From: Propionibacteriales bacterium
GTDB taxonomy: Bacteria; Actinomycetota; Actinomycetes; Propionibacteriales; Nocardioidaceae
NCBI GenBank assembly: GCA_026392415.1
Contig: JAPLCC010000059.1
Location: 62,001-126,000, forward strand
Reading direction: 5' to 3'
DNA: 64,000 bases
The translations under genes were made by a program, and so were the position numbers. Below, piece after piece: positions 52,667-61,524 of the stretch. Position 1 is the stretch's first letter; the number at the start of each line of letters is the position of its first letter. The notes under the pieces are model-generated. The model was not told the origin of the DNA, did no database searches, and saw only the letters and a program-made list of their open reading frames with translations.

Positions 52667-53437
52667 TCAGGTTCCCAGCGAGATCCCGCCGTCGACGTAG
52701 ATCGTCTGACCGGTGATGTACGACGACTCGTCGGCCGAGAGGAACGTGACGGCCGCTGCGATGTCCTCGGGGAAGCCGACGCGGCGGACCGGGTTGGCCT
52801 CGGCGTTGAGGCGACGGAACTCGTCGACGTCCATCTTCAGGCGGGCAGCCGTGGCGTCGGTCATCTCGGTGGCGATGAAGCCGGGGGCGACAGCGTTGGT
52901 GTTGATGCCGAACGGGCCGAGCTCGATGCCCAGGGTCCGGGTGAAGCCCTGGATGCCCATCTTCGCGGCGGAGTAGTTGGCCTGGCCGCGGTTGCCCAGC
53001 GCGGAGATGCTGGAGACGTTGACGATCTTTCCGTACTTCTGCGCGACGAAGTGCTTCTGGGCGGCCTTGGCCATCAGGAACGCGCCCTTGAGGTGCACGC
53101 CCATGACGAGGTCCCAGTCCTCCTCGGTCATCTTGAAGAGCAGGTTGTCGCGGGTGATGCCCGCGTTGTTCACGAGGATGTGGATGCCGCCGAGCTCGGT
53201 GACGACCCGCCCGATGCCGGCCTCGACGGATGCACCGTCGGACACGTTGGCGCCGACGCCGATGGCCTTGGCGCCCTCGACCAGCGGCAGCTTCGCGGCG
53301 GCCTCGGCCGCGGCGGTCTCGTCGAGGTCGACGATCGCAACGGATGCGCCCTCCTCGGCGAACCGGGTGGCGGTGCCGAAGCCGATGCCGCGTGCTGCTC
53401 CGGTGATGACGGCTACGCGCCCGTCGAAACGACCCAT
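52667..53437 (-). CDS. fabG: 3-oxoacyl-ACP reductase-like SDR
   Basis: 256 residues; TGAARGIG cofactor motif (12-19), NNAG, VNVSSISALGNRGQANYSAAK with catalytic Ser, Tyr and Lys, and the FabG-like end TGQTIYVDGG. NADPH-dependent 3-ketoacyl reduction is the family activity; a different acyl-CoA or alcohol substrate is possible since no fatty-acid genes adjoin. Confidence 0.88.
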   Translation of the reverse strand: MGRFDGRVAVITGAARGIGFGTATRFAEEGASVAIVDLDETAAAEAAAKLPLVEGAKAIGVGANVSDGASVEAGIGRVVTELGGIHILVNNAGITRDNLLFKMTEEDWDLVMGVHLKGAFLMAKAAQKHFVAQKYGKIVNVSSISALGNRGQANYSAAKMGIQGFTRTLGIELGPFGINTNAVAPGFIATEMTDATAARLKMDVDEFRRLNAEANPVRRVGFPEDIAAAVTFLSADESSYITGQTIYVDGGISLGT

Positions 53438-53479
53438 GTTCTTACCTTTCAGCGGTTCCAGAAGACGATCGGCCGCAGC

Positions 53480-53893
53480 CTACGCGGCCAGTGCGGCGCG
53501 CAGACGTGCGGCGTACTCCGCGGACTCCCCGTCGGCGTACTTGCGCCGTGGCCAGAAGAAGCCGCGCAGTCCGTCGCCCTTGGTCCGCGGCACCACGTGC
53601 AGGTGCAGGTGCGGGACCGACTGGCTGACGATGTTGTTCATCGCGACGAAGCTGCCCTGGGCGCCGAGGCCGTCGACCACTGCGCTCGCGAGCCTCTGTG
53701 CGGCGGCCAGGAATCCGTCCCGCTGGCCGGCTGGCAGGTCCGGCAGCGTGACGACGTGGTCACGCGGCACCAGCAGCACGTGCCCCTTGAAGACCGGACG
53801 CCGGTCGAGGAAAGCGAACAGGTCGGGTTCGTCGAGGACGACGTCCGCCGGCAACTCCCCCGCAACGATTGAACAGAAGACGCAGTCGGCCAT
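53480..53893 (-). CDS. HIT family hydrolase
   Basis: 137 residues: CVFCSIVAGELPA at the start (Zn-type Cys pair) and the histidine triad PHLHLHVVPR near 94-103. Hydrolyses nucleotide phosphoramidates or adenylates. It precedes fabG by 42 bp. Confidence 0.93.
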   Translation of the reverse strand: MADCVFCSIVAGELPADVVLDEPDLFAFLDRRPVFKGHVLLVPRDHVVTLPDLPAGQRDGFLAAAQRLASAVVDGLGAQGSFVAMNNIVSQSVPHLHLHVVPRTKGDGLRGFFWPRRKYADGESAEYAARLRAALAA

Positions 53894-53912
53894 GGCCCGA
53901 GCCTAGGCGTGG

Positions 53913-55376
53913 CTAGTGGCAGACCGGCTCGCCGCAACCGGGAACGATCAGGAGCCGGGCACCGCGGGGAACGGCGTCGAAGTGCTGGCTGTCGGAGGTG
54001 CCGTAGGTCCAGCGCAGGCCGTTCTGCGCCATGATCCGCACGACGGCGTGGCTCCGCGCTCGCCAGGCGACCCGGGAGTCCGACCGGCTCGGCCACCAGG
54101 TGTTGGGCACCCAGCCCTGCCTGGATCGATACGGGTTCTCCCAGGTGTTGACGTCGAAGGCGCGCCCGTAGGCGTGCGGACTGCGCACGCCCGGGTTGCC
54201 GACCACCCAGCGACAGTTGAACGCCGACGTGTTGCCGGAGGCCATCGACTTGTAGTCGTCGGCACCGTTGACCCGGCTGGACCAGCCGAACCGGTCGACG
54301 CGGTACATCGAACGGATCGGCAGCTTCGCCCGGTACATGTCGGACAGGGCACCGGAGATCTGCCTGATCACCGAGGCGGCCGCAACGATCTCGCCCCGGC
54401 GCCGGTAGCCGCGGAAGTCCCAGTAGTTGATGCGCAACAGCCGCAGTCCGGACCGACCGACCGGACATCCCCGGTGCCAGCTGCGACCGACCATGCTGCG
54501 CCAGACCGCGTCGGAGATCTTGTGGATGTCGGCATGGGGACCGGCGCCGGTGCCGCGCGGCTGCGCGGGCAGCCAGACCCGGGGCTTCGGCGAGGCAGCC
54601 GGGAGGACGACCGGGACACCGGGCGGCAGGTTGTCGATCGCGTGCGTGGCGCTGTAGGACTGAGCCACCCACGGCTGTCCCTTGCCGACCCCGCGCCACA
54701 AGGTGTCCACCCGTGGGCGCAGCAGGATCCGCACGGTTCCGGCGGCGTCGGTGGTGAGGATCTTGTACGACCGCCAGGCACCGTCGACGTACTGCTGGAG
54801 GGAGACGGGGCCGGAGATGGGCGTGCCCTCGATCGTCTTCCAGGTGATCCGGAGGTAGACGCCCTGCTCGTCGATCACCTTGGTCGAGCCGTTCACGACC
54901 GTCGTCGTCGGGAGCGCATTCAACGGGAGTGTGTATTCGACGGACGCCGGGGTGTGGTCACTGTCGCCGGGGTACGTCGCCCGCAGCAGGTTGCGCGTCG
55001 GCGAGCGATCGACGAGCACGGGCAGCGTCACCGAGCCGGCTCCGTCAGTGAGCACGGGCCCGATCCCGACCGGCTGCCATGCCGTGCCGCTCCATCGCTC
55101 GACGGTCACGGGTGCACCGGCGATCGGCAGCCCCGCGTCGGTGAGCGCAACCGTGAGCGTGGTGTCGCGATCGGCGTACTCAGCAGGAGCCGACAACTGC
55201 AACACGGACGCCGTCGCAGCACCGGCTCGCTGTCCGACCGCACTCGGCAGCAGGACCGCGAGCAGTGCGAGCAGCACGACGGCGACCAGGCTGGCGGCGG
55301 CAGGCGGGGCGGGGGTGGAGCGGGTTCCGAGACGCACCACCCCATCATGACCCGCTGACCCAGACGTCGTGACCAT
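53913..55376 (-). CDS. Membrane-anchored M15-type peptidase
   Basis: 487 residues: a signal/anchor helix (about 27-48), an Ig-like beta region (about 55-270), then an M15C peptidase domain with SPHAYGRAFDVNTW (zinc His and Asp, about 410) and DSQHFDAV (zinc His, about 467). Likely cuts the peptide stem of peptidoglycan outside the membrane. The GTG codons near residue 13 are alternative starts. Confidence 0.85.
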   Translation of the reverse strand: MVTTSGSAGHDGVVRLGTRSTPAPPAAASLVAVVLLALLAVLLPSAVGQRAGAATASVLQLSAPAEYADRDTTLTVALTDAGLPIAGAPVTVERWSGTAWQPVGIGPVLTDGAGSVTLPVLVDRSPTRNLLRATYPGDSDHTPASVEYTLPLNALPTTTVVNGSTKVIDEQGVYLRITWKTIEGTPISGPVSLQQYVDGAWRSYKILTTDAAGTVRILLRPRVDTLWRGVGKGQPWVAQSYSATHAIDNLPPGVPVVLPAASPKPRVWLPAQPRGTGAGPHADIHKISDAVWRSMVGRSWHRGCPVGRSGLRLLRINYWDFRGYRRRGEIVAAASVIRQISGALSDMYRAKLPIRSMYRVDRFGWSSRVNGADDYKSMASGNTSAFNCRWVVGNPGVRSPHAYGRAFDVNTWENPYRSRQGWVPNTWWPSRSDSRVAWRARSHAVVRIMAQNGLRWTYGTSDSQHFDAVPRGARLLIVPGCGEPVCH

Positions 55377-55439
55377 GACACCCGAGAGTCGCGAGCCTGG
55401 TGCGACGAACAGCCAGTCGCGAGTCCGCCACCTCGGCGC

Positions 55440-55991
55440 TCAGCTTTCCGCCGAGCCCGTCACCTCCCCGCCGTTCGCGGGGATCACCATGCAGATCAGG
55501 ACGTAACGGTACGGATCGAGCTGAGTGAGGTCAGTGGGGATCTCGGTCGGCGAACCCGTGGAGTCCGACTCGAGCCAGGTGACGCTGAGCCCGCTCTTGT
55601 CAGGGTCGCCGCCGACGTAGCGCCGGGCAGCGTCGACACAGCGAGATTCGGAGTCCTGGATGGCGCTGCGGCCGATGCTCCCGACCACCTCGGCCTGATG
55701 TTTCCCGGCACAGTCGGCCACTTCCACGTCGGTGAAGGACTCGTCGTCGCCCGGAAGCGTCGCCAGGCACTGACCTTCTTCGAGCGAGAACCAAGGAACC
55801 TCGTCGTCCTCCACCACCTCGGGTGCCGGCGTCGGCGTCGGTGTCGGTGTCGGTGTGGGTGACGCGGTCACCACGTCGCGGTCAGCGTCGGCGTCACGGT
55901 CGGAGTCGTCTCCGCCGTCACCGCACCCCGAGACCAACACGACCAGGGTGACCGCCGCACCCCAGGACCAGCCACGCCGTCGATCGCCCAT
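55440..55991 (-). CDS. Septum-formation-domain lipoprotein
   Basis: 183 residues from ATG after GAGGAG. Lipobox LVSGC (about 19-23), a Thr-Pro repeat linker encoded by a GGTGTC-type microsatellite (about 55825-55860), then a septum_form-like domain (EGQCLATLP, VADCAGKHQAEVVG, ICMVIP) with four Cys. Surface protein of unknown role. Confidence 0.8.
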   Translation of the reverse strand: MGDRRRGWSWGAAVTLVVLVSGCGDGGDDSDRDADADRDVVTASPTPTPTPTPTPAPEVVEDDEVPWFSLEEGQCLATLPGDDESFTDVEVADCAGKHQAEVVGSIGRSAIQDSESRCVDAARRYVGGDPDKSGLSVTWLESDSTGSPTEIPTDLTQLDPYRYVLICMVIPANGGEVTGSAES

Positions 55992-56095
55992 CACACTTCT
56001 CCTCGCCCGCGGACTCCAAGGGTGTCAACCGACCGGCATCGTTCCGAGGAGAAGCGGCCGCTCAGCGAAGATAGCGCAGCCCGGGCCACCGTGCA

Positions 56096-57271
56096 TCAGC
56101 TCAGACGGGCTGCACCGTGCTCGCGCAGCCACGCCCTCCGAGCCGCCACCGCAATGTCGGGCTGGTCGCTGAACAGCGCGTCGATGCCGGCGCCGAGGAA
56201 GGCTTCGATCTCGCCGGCCAGGTCGCCGGGAGCATTCGGGTCGGTGCCGATCCGGTGGTTCGTCGGGAGGAACTGGTTCTCCACCCGCATCGTCCAGGTG
56301 ACCACCCGCAGGCCGGCGTCGTGCGCAGCGTCAACAAGTCCGCTCGGCGCACCGATGGCGCCCGAAGCGTCCCGCGGCAGGATCAGGTTCTTCGTCGGCG
56401 CCACCCAGTCGGCGTACGACGCGATCTCGGCCAGGCCAGCGGGCGTGACCAGGTCGCGGTACGTCGTCGGCAGCCCCGCCGCCTTCAGGTCGTACGGCGC
56501 ACCGCTGCCGTCGACGAGCTGGGCGATCGGCACGGCGGACATCCGGTCGAGGTCGCGCAGGTTGCCGGTCTCGAAGGACTGGAGCACGACCTTCGCGTTG
56601 CGCCGGTCCAGACCGTGGCGGCGCAGGGCGCGGACCAGGGGCTCCTCCAGCGACAGCCCGATCGAGTCGAAGTACGTCGGGTGCTTGGTCTCCGGCGCGA
56701 TGCCGATCTTGCGCCCGGCCCGGCGTGACTCGGTCCTGACGAGCTCGATCACCTCGTCGAGCGTGGGCACCTCGAACCTGCCGTCGTAGACGGTGTTGCC
56801 GGGGCGGACCGCGGGCAGTCGCTCCTTGGCGCGCAACGTCTTGAGCTCGGCGAAGGTGAAGTCCTCGGTGAACCAGCCCGTGATCGCAGCGCCGTCGATG
56901 GTCTTCGTGGTCCTCCGGGCGGCGAACTCGGCGTGGTCGGCGACGTCGGTCGTGCCGCTGATCTCGTTCTCGTGACGGGCGACGAGAACGCCGTCCTTCG
57001 TGGAGACGAGGTCGGGCTCCACGTAGTCGGCACCCATCCGGATGGCCAGACGGTAGGCCTCGAGCGTGTGCTCGGGGCGGTAGCCGGAGGCGCCGCGGTG
57101 CGCGATCACGAGCGGCGCCGTGGCGTGTCGGCCCGAGCTGCTGTGGTCACCGCCGGATCCGTGGTCGGGCGCGGCGTGCGCGGGGACCGCGGTGGCGCCG
57201 AAGGCGACCAGGATGGTGGAGGCGACGGCCACGAGGGCACGTCCTGAGCTGGGGAGGATCCGAGATGTCAT
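56096..57271 (-). CDS. Secreted glycerophosphodiester phosphodiesterase
   Basis: 391 residues with a signal peptide ending AVPAHA (about 31). GDPD motifs: IAHRGASGYRPEHT (catalytic His), DYVEPDL (metal Glu/Asp), ARHENEISGTT, and EIGPET-like KIGIAPETKHP. Releases glycerol-3-phosphate from deacylated phospholipids or teichoic-type polymers. Confidence 0.93.
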   Translation of the reverse strand: MTSRILPSSGRALVAVASTILVAFGATAVPAHAAPDHGSGGDHSSSGRHATAPLVIAHRGASGYRPEHTLEAYRLAIRMGADYVEPDLVSTKDGVLVARHENEISGTTDVADHAEFAARRTTKTIDGAAITGWFTEDFTFAELKTLRAKERLPAVRPGNTVYDGRFEVPTLDEVIELVRTESRRAGRKIGIAPETKHPTYFDSIGLSLEEPLVRALRRHGLDRRNAKVVLQSFETGNLRDLDRMSAVPIAQLVDGSGAPYDLKAAGLPTTYRDLVTPAGLAEIASYADWVAPTKNLILPRDASGAIGAPSGLVDAAHDAGLRVVTWTMRVENQFLPTNHRIGTDPNAPGDLAGEIEAFLGAGIDALFSDQPDIAVAARRAWLREHGAARLS

Positions 57272-57352
57272 GACCGCAGACCAACATCTGGAGGTGGCGG
57301 GAGGCCGACGCGCAGGTGAAGGCCCGTCGACGGGCGTGCGTAGGTTGGTGTC

Positions 57353-58012
57353 ATGCGCATCGCCATCGTCGGAGGCAACGGAAACATCGCTCGCCTGCTG
57401 CACCCGCTCCTTGCGGCAGCCGGCCACCTGCCGGTGGCGCTGGTGCGGAGCGAGGACCATCGCGCTGAGCTCGAGGCCCTGGGCGCCGAGGTGCGCCTGC
57501 TCGACATCGAACGTCAGGACGTCGACGGCTTCGCTGCAGCCTTCGAGGGCTGCGACGCGGTGGTCTTCACCGCCGGCGGCGGGCCGGACGGCAACATCGA
57601 GCGCAAGCGGACGGTCGACCTCGGCGGCTCGGTGAAGTCGATCGCGGCTGCCGAACAGCTCGGCATCCGGCGCTTCGTACAGGTGTCCGCCATCAACGTC
57701 GACGAGCCGGTCGCCGACGACGCGAGCCCGGTGTGGGCGGCGTACGTCGCCGCGAAGCGGGACGCGGATGTCGCTGTTCGCGGGAGCACGCTCGACTGGA
57801 CGATCGTGCGGCCGGGGCTGCTGACCGACGACGCGCCGACCGGCCTGGTGGCGCTCGGCGCCGACATCTCCCGCGGCGATGTCACCCGCGCCGATGTCGC
57901 AGCCGTGCTCGCTGCCGTCGTCGACCGCGACGAAACGATCGGCCGTCAGTGGAACCTCGTCGGAGGCGACCTGCCGGTCAGCACAGCGATCGACGAGGCT
58001 GTCCGCGCCTGA
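57353..58012 (+). CDS. NAD(P)-binding atypical SDR
   Basis: 219 residues; GGNGNIARLL (7-16) is the cofactor loop of YwnB/SDR_a5-type proteins, followed by DAVVFTAGGG and FVQVSAINVDEP, with YVAAKRDAD carrying the usual Tyr-Lys. May reduce flavins or quinones, or sense NADP(H). Its stop abuts the convergent repeat-protein stop. Confidence 0.85.
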   Translation: MRIAIVGGNGNIARLLHPLLAAAGHLPVALVRSEDHRAELEALGAEVRLLDIERQDVDGFAAAFEGCDAVVFTAGGGPDGNIERKRTVDLGGSVKSIAAAEQLGIRRFVQVSAINVDEPVADDASPVWAAYVAAKRDADVAVRGSTLDWTIVRPGLLTDDAPTGLVALGADISRGDVTRADVAAVLAAVVDRDETIGRQWNLVGGDLPVSTAIDEAVRA

Positions 58013-58258
58013 TCAGCTCGGGTCGAGCGGCTCCATCGACCCCACCCGGAGCACCCTGACCTCGAGCTCGTCGATGACGAGCTTCTTGATCCGGCCCTCC
58101 CCCAGCGCCAGTTTGCCGATGGCCACGGCACCCACGGCAACCGCGCCGACAGCGAGGGCACCCAGCGCGGCTGCACCAATGGCGCTGGCGCCGTACGCCG
58201 TCGCGCCAAGGGCAAGGCTGCCGCGCAACCGGGGAGTGAGGTCGAGATCAGGCTGCAT
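58013..58258 (-). CDS. 81-residue Ala-Gly repeat protein
   Basis: After a short start the sequence repeats a five-residue unit A-x-G-A-x, for example GALAVGAVAVGAVAIGKLAL (about 36-55), then IKKLVIDELEVRVLRV. The period suggests a small beta-solenoid, as in pentapeptide-like proteins. The start codon lies inside a 15-bp hairpin that may limit translation. Function unknown. Confidence 0.65.
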   Translation of the reverse strand: MQPDLDLTPRLRGSLALGATAYGASAIGAAALGALAVGAVAVGAVAIGKLALGEGRIKKLVIDELEVRVLRVGSMEPLDPS

Positions 58259-58290
58259 GGCCGCATCCTGACACGTCAGGATGCGGCCAT
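58257..58290 (-). promoter_or_regulatory. Hairpin covering start codon of repeat protein
   Basis: ATGGCCGCATCCTGA and TCAGGATGCGGCCAT form a perfect 15-bp stem with a 4-nt loop. In the leftward transcript the second arm contains the likely ribosome site and the first two bases of the ATG, so it could block initiation or end the upstream transcript. Confidence 0.55.
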
Positions 58291-58307
58291 CCACGGCCTG
58301 CGGCGGG

Positions 58308-58469
58308 TCAGGTCGTTCGACCACGCCCGTTGAAGATCGAAACGCCACCAGGACCCACGAGGAGTCCGACCACGATCAGCAGGACTCCCAGCAGCACGCT
58401 GCCCTGGACGAGGGTGATGATCCCGACGATCACCAGAACAACTGCCGCAATCCACAAAAGCATGCCCAT
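58308..58469 (-). CDS. 53-residue membrane protein with GPGG motif
   Basis: ATG 58469 follows GAAGGA by eight bases. The product has two short hydrophobic helices (LLWIAAVVLVIVGIITL, LLGVLLIVVGLLV) and then GPGGVSIFNGRG, a motif shared by a family of tiny actinobacterial membrane proteins of unknown function. Confidence 0.7.
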   Translation of the reverse strand: MGMLLWIAAVVLVIVGIITLVQGSVLLGVLLIVVGLLVGPGGVSIFNGRGRTT

Positions 58470-58588
58470 GATGATTTCCTTCGCTCGAGCCCCGTCGTGC
58501 GGGGATACCTCTGGAAGTACCCAGCAGCCGGGATCCCAGTCAGGTCACGTACCGGATCAGCGGCCGTTCAGGACTCGCCAACGACAAC

Positions 58589-58613
58589 AGGGCCCGCGCC
58601 GTGCGCGGACCCT
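58589..58613 (-). terminator. tmRNA terminator
   Basis: AGGG-C-CCGCGC and GCGCGG-A-CCCT form a bulged 10-bp stem with a 3-nt loop, 17 bp beyond the 3' end of ssrA, followed leftward by T-rich sequence. Confidence 0.65.
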
Positions 58614-58630
58614 GCGTGCCTCAAAAGGGC

Positions 58631-59000
58631 TGGTGGAGCTGCGGGGAATCGAACCCCGGTCCTCGAGCGTCGAGCCAGGTCTTCTCCGGGTGCAGTCGGT
58701 GATGTCGTTTTCTCGGTCCCGGCGCTCGCACAGACACGTCGCCGACAGACCCAGCCGGGTTTGAGTCCCGCGCCACCCTCCCGGCTGGAGTGGCGCAGCA
58801 AGTCTCCTAGATGACGTCTGGGTCCGGGACGGAGACGGGTGCCCGGTCAGACGCTTCGATCACTGCTCAGGCAGCGAGAGCGAAGGAACTGCGGTTTGAG
58901 TTGGCAGTTATAGGTTTCCAGCGATCGTTTACGAGATGACGCTGGCTTCTCGACCCGCTTCCCCTGGAACAAACGTCCCAAGTCGAAACCGATCAGCCCC
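58631..59000 (-). ncRNA. ssrA: tmRNA
   Basis: Leftward RNA of about 370 nt from GGGGCTGATCGG to CCCCGCAGCTCCACCA, with the tRNA-like T loop GGTTCGATTCC and encoded CCA. The tag frame runs 58905 to 58867 and encodes ANSNRSSFALAA then TGA; the FALAA end is the actinobacterial degradation signal. Rescues stalled ribosomes together with SmpB, encoded 1.9 kb upstream on the same strand. Confidence 0.95.
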
Positions 59001-59090
59001 TCTTGAGTTGTACTACGAATCCAGTCTACGGGCTCGACCGACAAAGGGCGCATCGGTTCTCCGATGCGCCCTTCACCGTCTGTCGTCCGA

Positions 59091-59924
59091 TCAGTCGAGG
59101 AAGCCAGCGAGCCAGTCCGCGACGACCGGGATGTCGACGCGCTGGTAGCCGTCGATGTAGCGGCAGTTCGCGGTGTAGCCGTACGACGTGACACCGACGA
59201 CCTTGCCGCCCAGCCACAACGAACCGCCCGAGTCACCGAAGCAGGTGCCACCGGTACCGAAGATGTCCTTGTCGTTGCCGTTGGTCTGGATGATCTGCGG
59301 CGTGATCTTCTGGCCGGGCATCTCGACGTAGCGGCGGATCAGCGGGTAGCTCTGCGGCGTCGGCTTCTGCGGGCCGGTCGGCGCCTTGCGGACCTCGGTG
59401 CCGTAGCCGACCGCGGTGAAGAGCGTCTTGCGCGGCTGCTTGATGGCGTCAGCGGCGCCGAGCGTGGCGAGCGGTGCCGGAGCGATGCCGACGACGGGCT
59501 CGTCGAGCACGATGACGCCGGCGTCGTTCCAGTTGTTGATGTCGGTGAAGTCGCTGTACTGCGGGTGCGTGTGCGCCGTGCCGGACAGGAAGCCAGCAGC
59601 GGCGAGCTCCTCGGGCGTGTATCCGGCGGCGGTGTCAGCGGCGACCGGGAGCGGCGACGGAGGGGCTTCGGCGACCACGCTGTCGAAGGTGACCAGCGTG
59701 CTCCCGACGGTGCCGTCGGTGCAGTGGGCAGCCGTGAGCAGGACGGTCGGGCTGATCAGCGTGGCCGAGCAACGGAACCTGCCGGTCCCGTCGTAGAACG
59801 CGATCATCGCGACGTTGGGGTGAAGTTCGCCGTCAGCGGTGCCGCCGGTGCTGGCGGTCGCAGGAGCGAGGAAACCGAGGCCGACAAGGGTGGCGGCGGC
59901 CAGGGTCAGAAGACGTGCACGCAT
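59091..59924 (-). CDS. Secreted trypsin-like serine protease
   Basis: 277 residues with a signal peptide (cleavage near ATA-STG, about 25). Catalytic His in LLTAAHC, Asp in NNWNDAGVIVLD, Ser in GDSGGSLW. Two further Cys suggest disulfides. Peptidase S1 family, extracellular. Confidence 0.92.
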   Translation of the reverse strand: MRARLLTLAAATLVGLGFLAPATASTGGTADGELHPNVAMIAFYDGTGRFRCSATLISPTVLLTAAHCTDGTVGSTLVTFDSVVAEAPPSPLPVAADTAAGYTPEELAAAGFLSGTAHTHPQYSDFTDINNWNDAGVIVLDEPVVGIAPAPLATLGAADAIKQPRKTLFTAVGYGTEVRKAPTGPQKPTPQSYPLIRRYVEMPGQKITPQIIQTNGNDKDIFGTGGTCFGDSGGSLWLGGKVVGVTSYGYTANCRYIDGYQRVDIPVVADWLAGFLD

Positions 59925-59995
59925 GGTTCTCCTCCGAGGGTGGGGCAGGACATGTCAGTGCAACACGTCATTCGCCTGAGGGGAACACCTCTATT

Positions 59996-60940
59996 TCAAG
60001 GTTTTGCGGTGCTCCGGCCCAACAACCGCAAGGAGTTGTGCCAACACACGTCCCGGAGCCAGTCGTCCCCCAGACCGAGGTCGGCCAGCCAGCCCAGCTG
60101 CTGGGCGTAGGCGAAGGGCAGGGTCGGGAAGTCCGAGCCCCACACCACCCGCTCCTGGAGGTCCCGCAGACGCGGGACCAGCGCCACGGGGAACCGGTGG
60201 TCGTGCGGCCCCTCGGCGAAGAAGTCGGTGAAGGCCATCGACGTGTCGAGGTGGACGCCGTCGTACTCCTCGGCGAGCGCCAGGAAGTCGGAGCACTCCG
60301 GCGACCCCATGTGTGCGATGACCAGTCGCAGACCCGGGAACCGGGCCAGCACACGCGCTGTCGACGCAGGGCCCGTGTACGGCGTCCCGACCGGCCCGGA
60401 GCCGGCGTGCACCATGACAGGGGTGCCTGCGTCGGCCAGGGTCGCCCAGACCGGGTCGAGCAACGGGTCGTCGAGGTGGAACGACCCGACCTGCAGGTGC
60501 AGCTTGAACATCTCCACCCCGTCCCCGACCAGCGCGGAGACGTAGTCGGCCGCCTCCGGCTCGGGGTAGAACGTCGCGGAACGCAGCGCGTCGGGCACCT
60601 CTGCCGCGAAGTCGCGCGACCAGTCGTTGAGGAAGCCGGCAACACCGGGTTTGTGGGCGTACGGCAGGGTCGTGAAGCCGCGGACACCGCACTCCTGGAG
60701 GAACGCGACCCGTTCGGCCGGCGTACCCCGGTAGCGAATGGGCCATTCGCGACCGATCAGCTCACCGCCCTCGTCGAACACTCGCCACACCGCACGCTCG
60801 ATGGACGGCGGCAGGAAGTGCACGTGGAGGTCCATCAGGCCGGGCAGGCCCAGACGCTCCCAGAACGCGCGAACGTCCTGCGTCTCGATACGCCGGTCCT
60901 CGCTGACGCTCGGCCCGGCTACTCGACGACCTTCAGTCAC
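59996..60940 (-). CDS. Amidohydrolase-2 family protein
   Basis: 314 residues; metal motif MDLHVHFLP (about 36-44), [16 protein letters not shown] and GSDFPTLPF follow the amidohydrolase-2 order. Acts as hydrolase or decarboxylase on an unknown substrate. The GTG at 60940 overlaps the smpB stop by eight bases. Residues about 4-21 are encoded by a diverged copy of dispersed repeat B, so the original start may have been elsewhere. Confidence 0.82.
   Translation of the reverse strand: MTEGRRVAGPSVSEDRRIETQDVRAFWERLGLPGLMDLHVHFLPPSIERAVWRVFDEGGELIGREWPIRYRGTPAERVAFLQECGVRGFTTLPYAHKPGVAGFLNDWSRDFAAEVPDALRSATFYPEPEAADYVSALVGDGVEMFKLHLQVGSFHLDDPLLDPVWATLADAGTPVMVHAGSGPVGTPYTGPASTARVLARFPGLRLVIAHMGSPECSDFLALAEEYDGVHLDTSMAFTDFFAEGPHDHRFPVALVPRLRDLQERVVWGSDFPTLPFAYAQQLGWLADLGLGDDWLRDVCWHNSLRLLGRSTAKP
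60882..60931. repeat. Dispersed repeat B, diverged copy
   Basis: Starts GTCTCGATAC and ends GGCTACTCGACGACC like the fuller copy at 61477-61518, with an altered centre. It is inside the 5' coding part of the amidohydrolase gene. Confidence 0.6.
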
Positions 60941-61433
60941 GCATGCCCTTGGCCCGACGCCCGATCTCGGCGACCTTCTCTCGGTCGGCCTCGCGCTCGG
61001 CGATCGCCTGCCGCTTGTCCCACGACTTCTTGCCCTTGGCGAGACCGATCTCGATCTTGGCCCGGCCCTTGACGAAGTAGATGGCCAGCGGGATCACGGT
61101 CTGGCCCTTCTCGCTCACCTTGCGCTCGATCTTGTCGATCTCGATGCGGTTGAGGAGGAGCTTGCGCTTGCGCTTGGCTGCGTGATTGGTCCAGGTGCCC
61201 TGGGCGTACTCAGGGATGTGCACGTTGTGCAGCCAGGCCTCGCCGTTGTCGATGTCGACGAACCCGTCGACCAGGCTGGCCCGGCCCAGCCGCAGCGACT
61301 TCACCTCGGTGCCGACGAGCACCAGGCCGGCCTCGAAGGTGGACTCGATGTGGTAGTCGTGGCGCGCCTTCTTGTTGGACGCGACGATCTTGCGATCGAC
61401 GACGTCCTCCTTCTTCGCACCCTGCTTGGCCAT
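60933..61433 (-). CDS. smpB: SsrA-binding protein
   Basis: 166 residues; [19 protein letters not shown] and [19 protein letters not shown] identify SmpB, with a basic C-terminal tail ([10 protein letters not shown] onward) that enters the ribosome. Works with the tmRNA at 58.6-59.0 kb. Gene order ftsE-ftsX-M23-smpB is common in actinobacteria. Confidence 0.96.
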   Translation of the reverse strand: MAKQGAKKEDVVDRKIVASNKKARHDYHIESTFEAGLVLVGTEVKSLRLGRASLVDGFVDIDNGEAWLHNVHIPEYAQGTWTNHAAKRKRKLLLNRIEIDKIERKVSEKGQTVIPLAIYFVKGRAKIEIGLAKGKKSWDKRQAIAEREADREKVAEIGRRAKGMRD

Positions 61434-61476
61434 GGGTTGATTCTCTCAGGAGCACGCAACGGGATTGGTGCCGGGC

Positions 61477-61518
61477 GTCTCGATACCCCGCTCGTACCTC
61501 GCGGCTACTCGACGACCC
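61477..61518. repeat. Dispersed repeat B
   Basis: A 42-bp imperfect palindrome, GTCTCGATACC to GGCTACTCGACGACCC, with a CCGC/GCGG core, between smpB and the M23 gene. Its GGCTACTCGACGACC end recurs at 1827-1841 and 60917-60931. Confidence 0.7.
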
Positions 61519-61524
61519 TACGAG

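Noticed and set aside
55825-55860. GGTGTC microsatellite as an independent repeat element
   Set aside because: It encodes the Thr-Pro linker of the lipoprotein and needs no other explanation.
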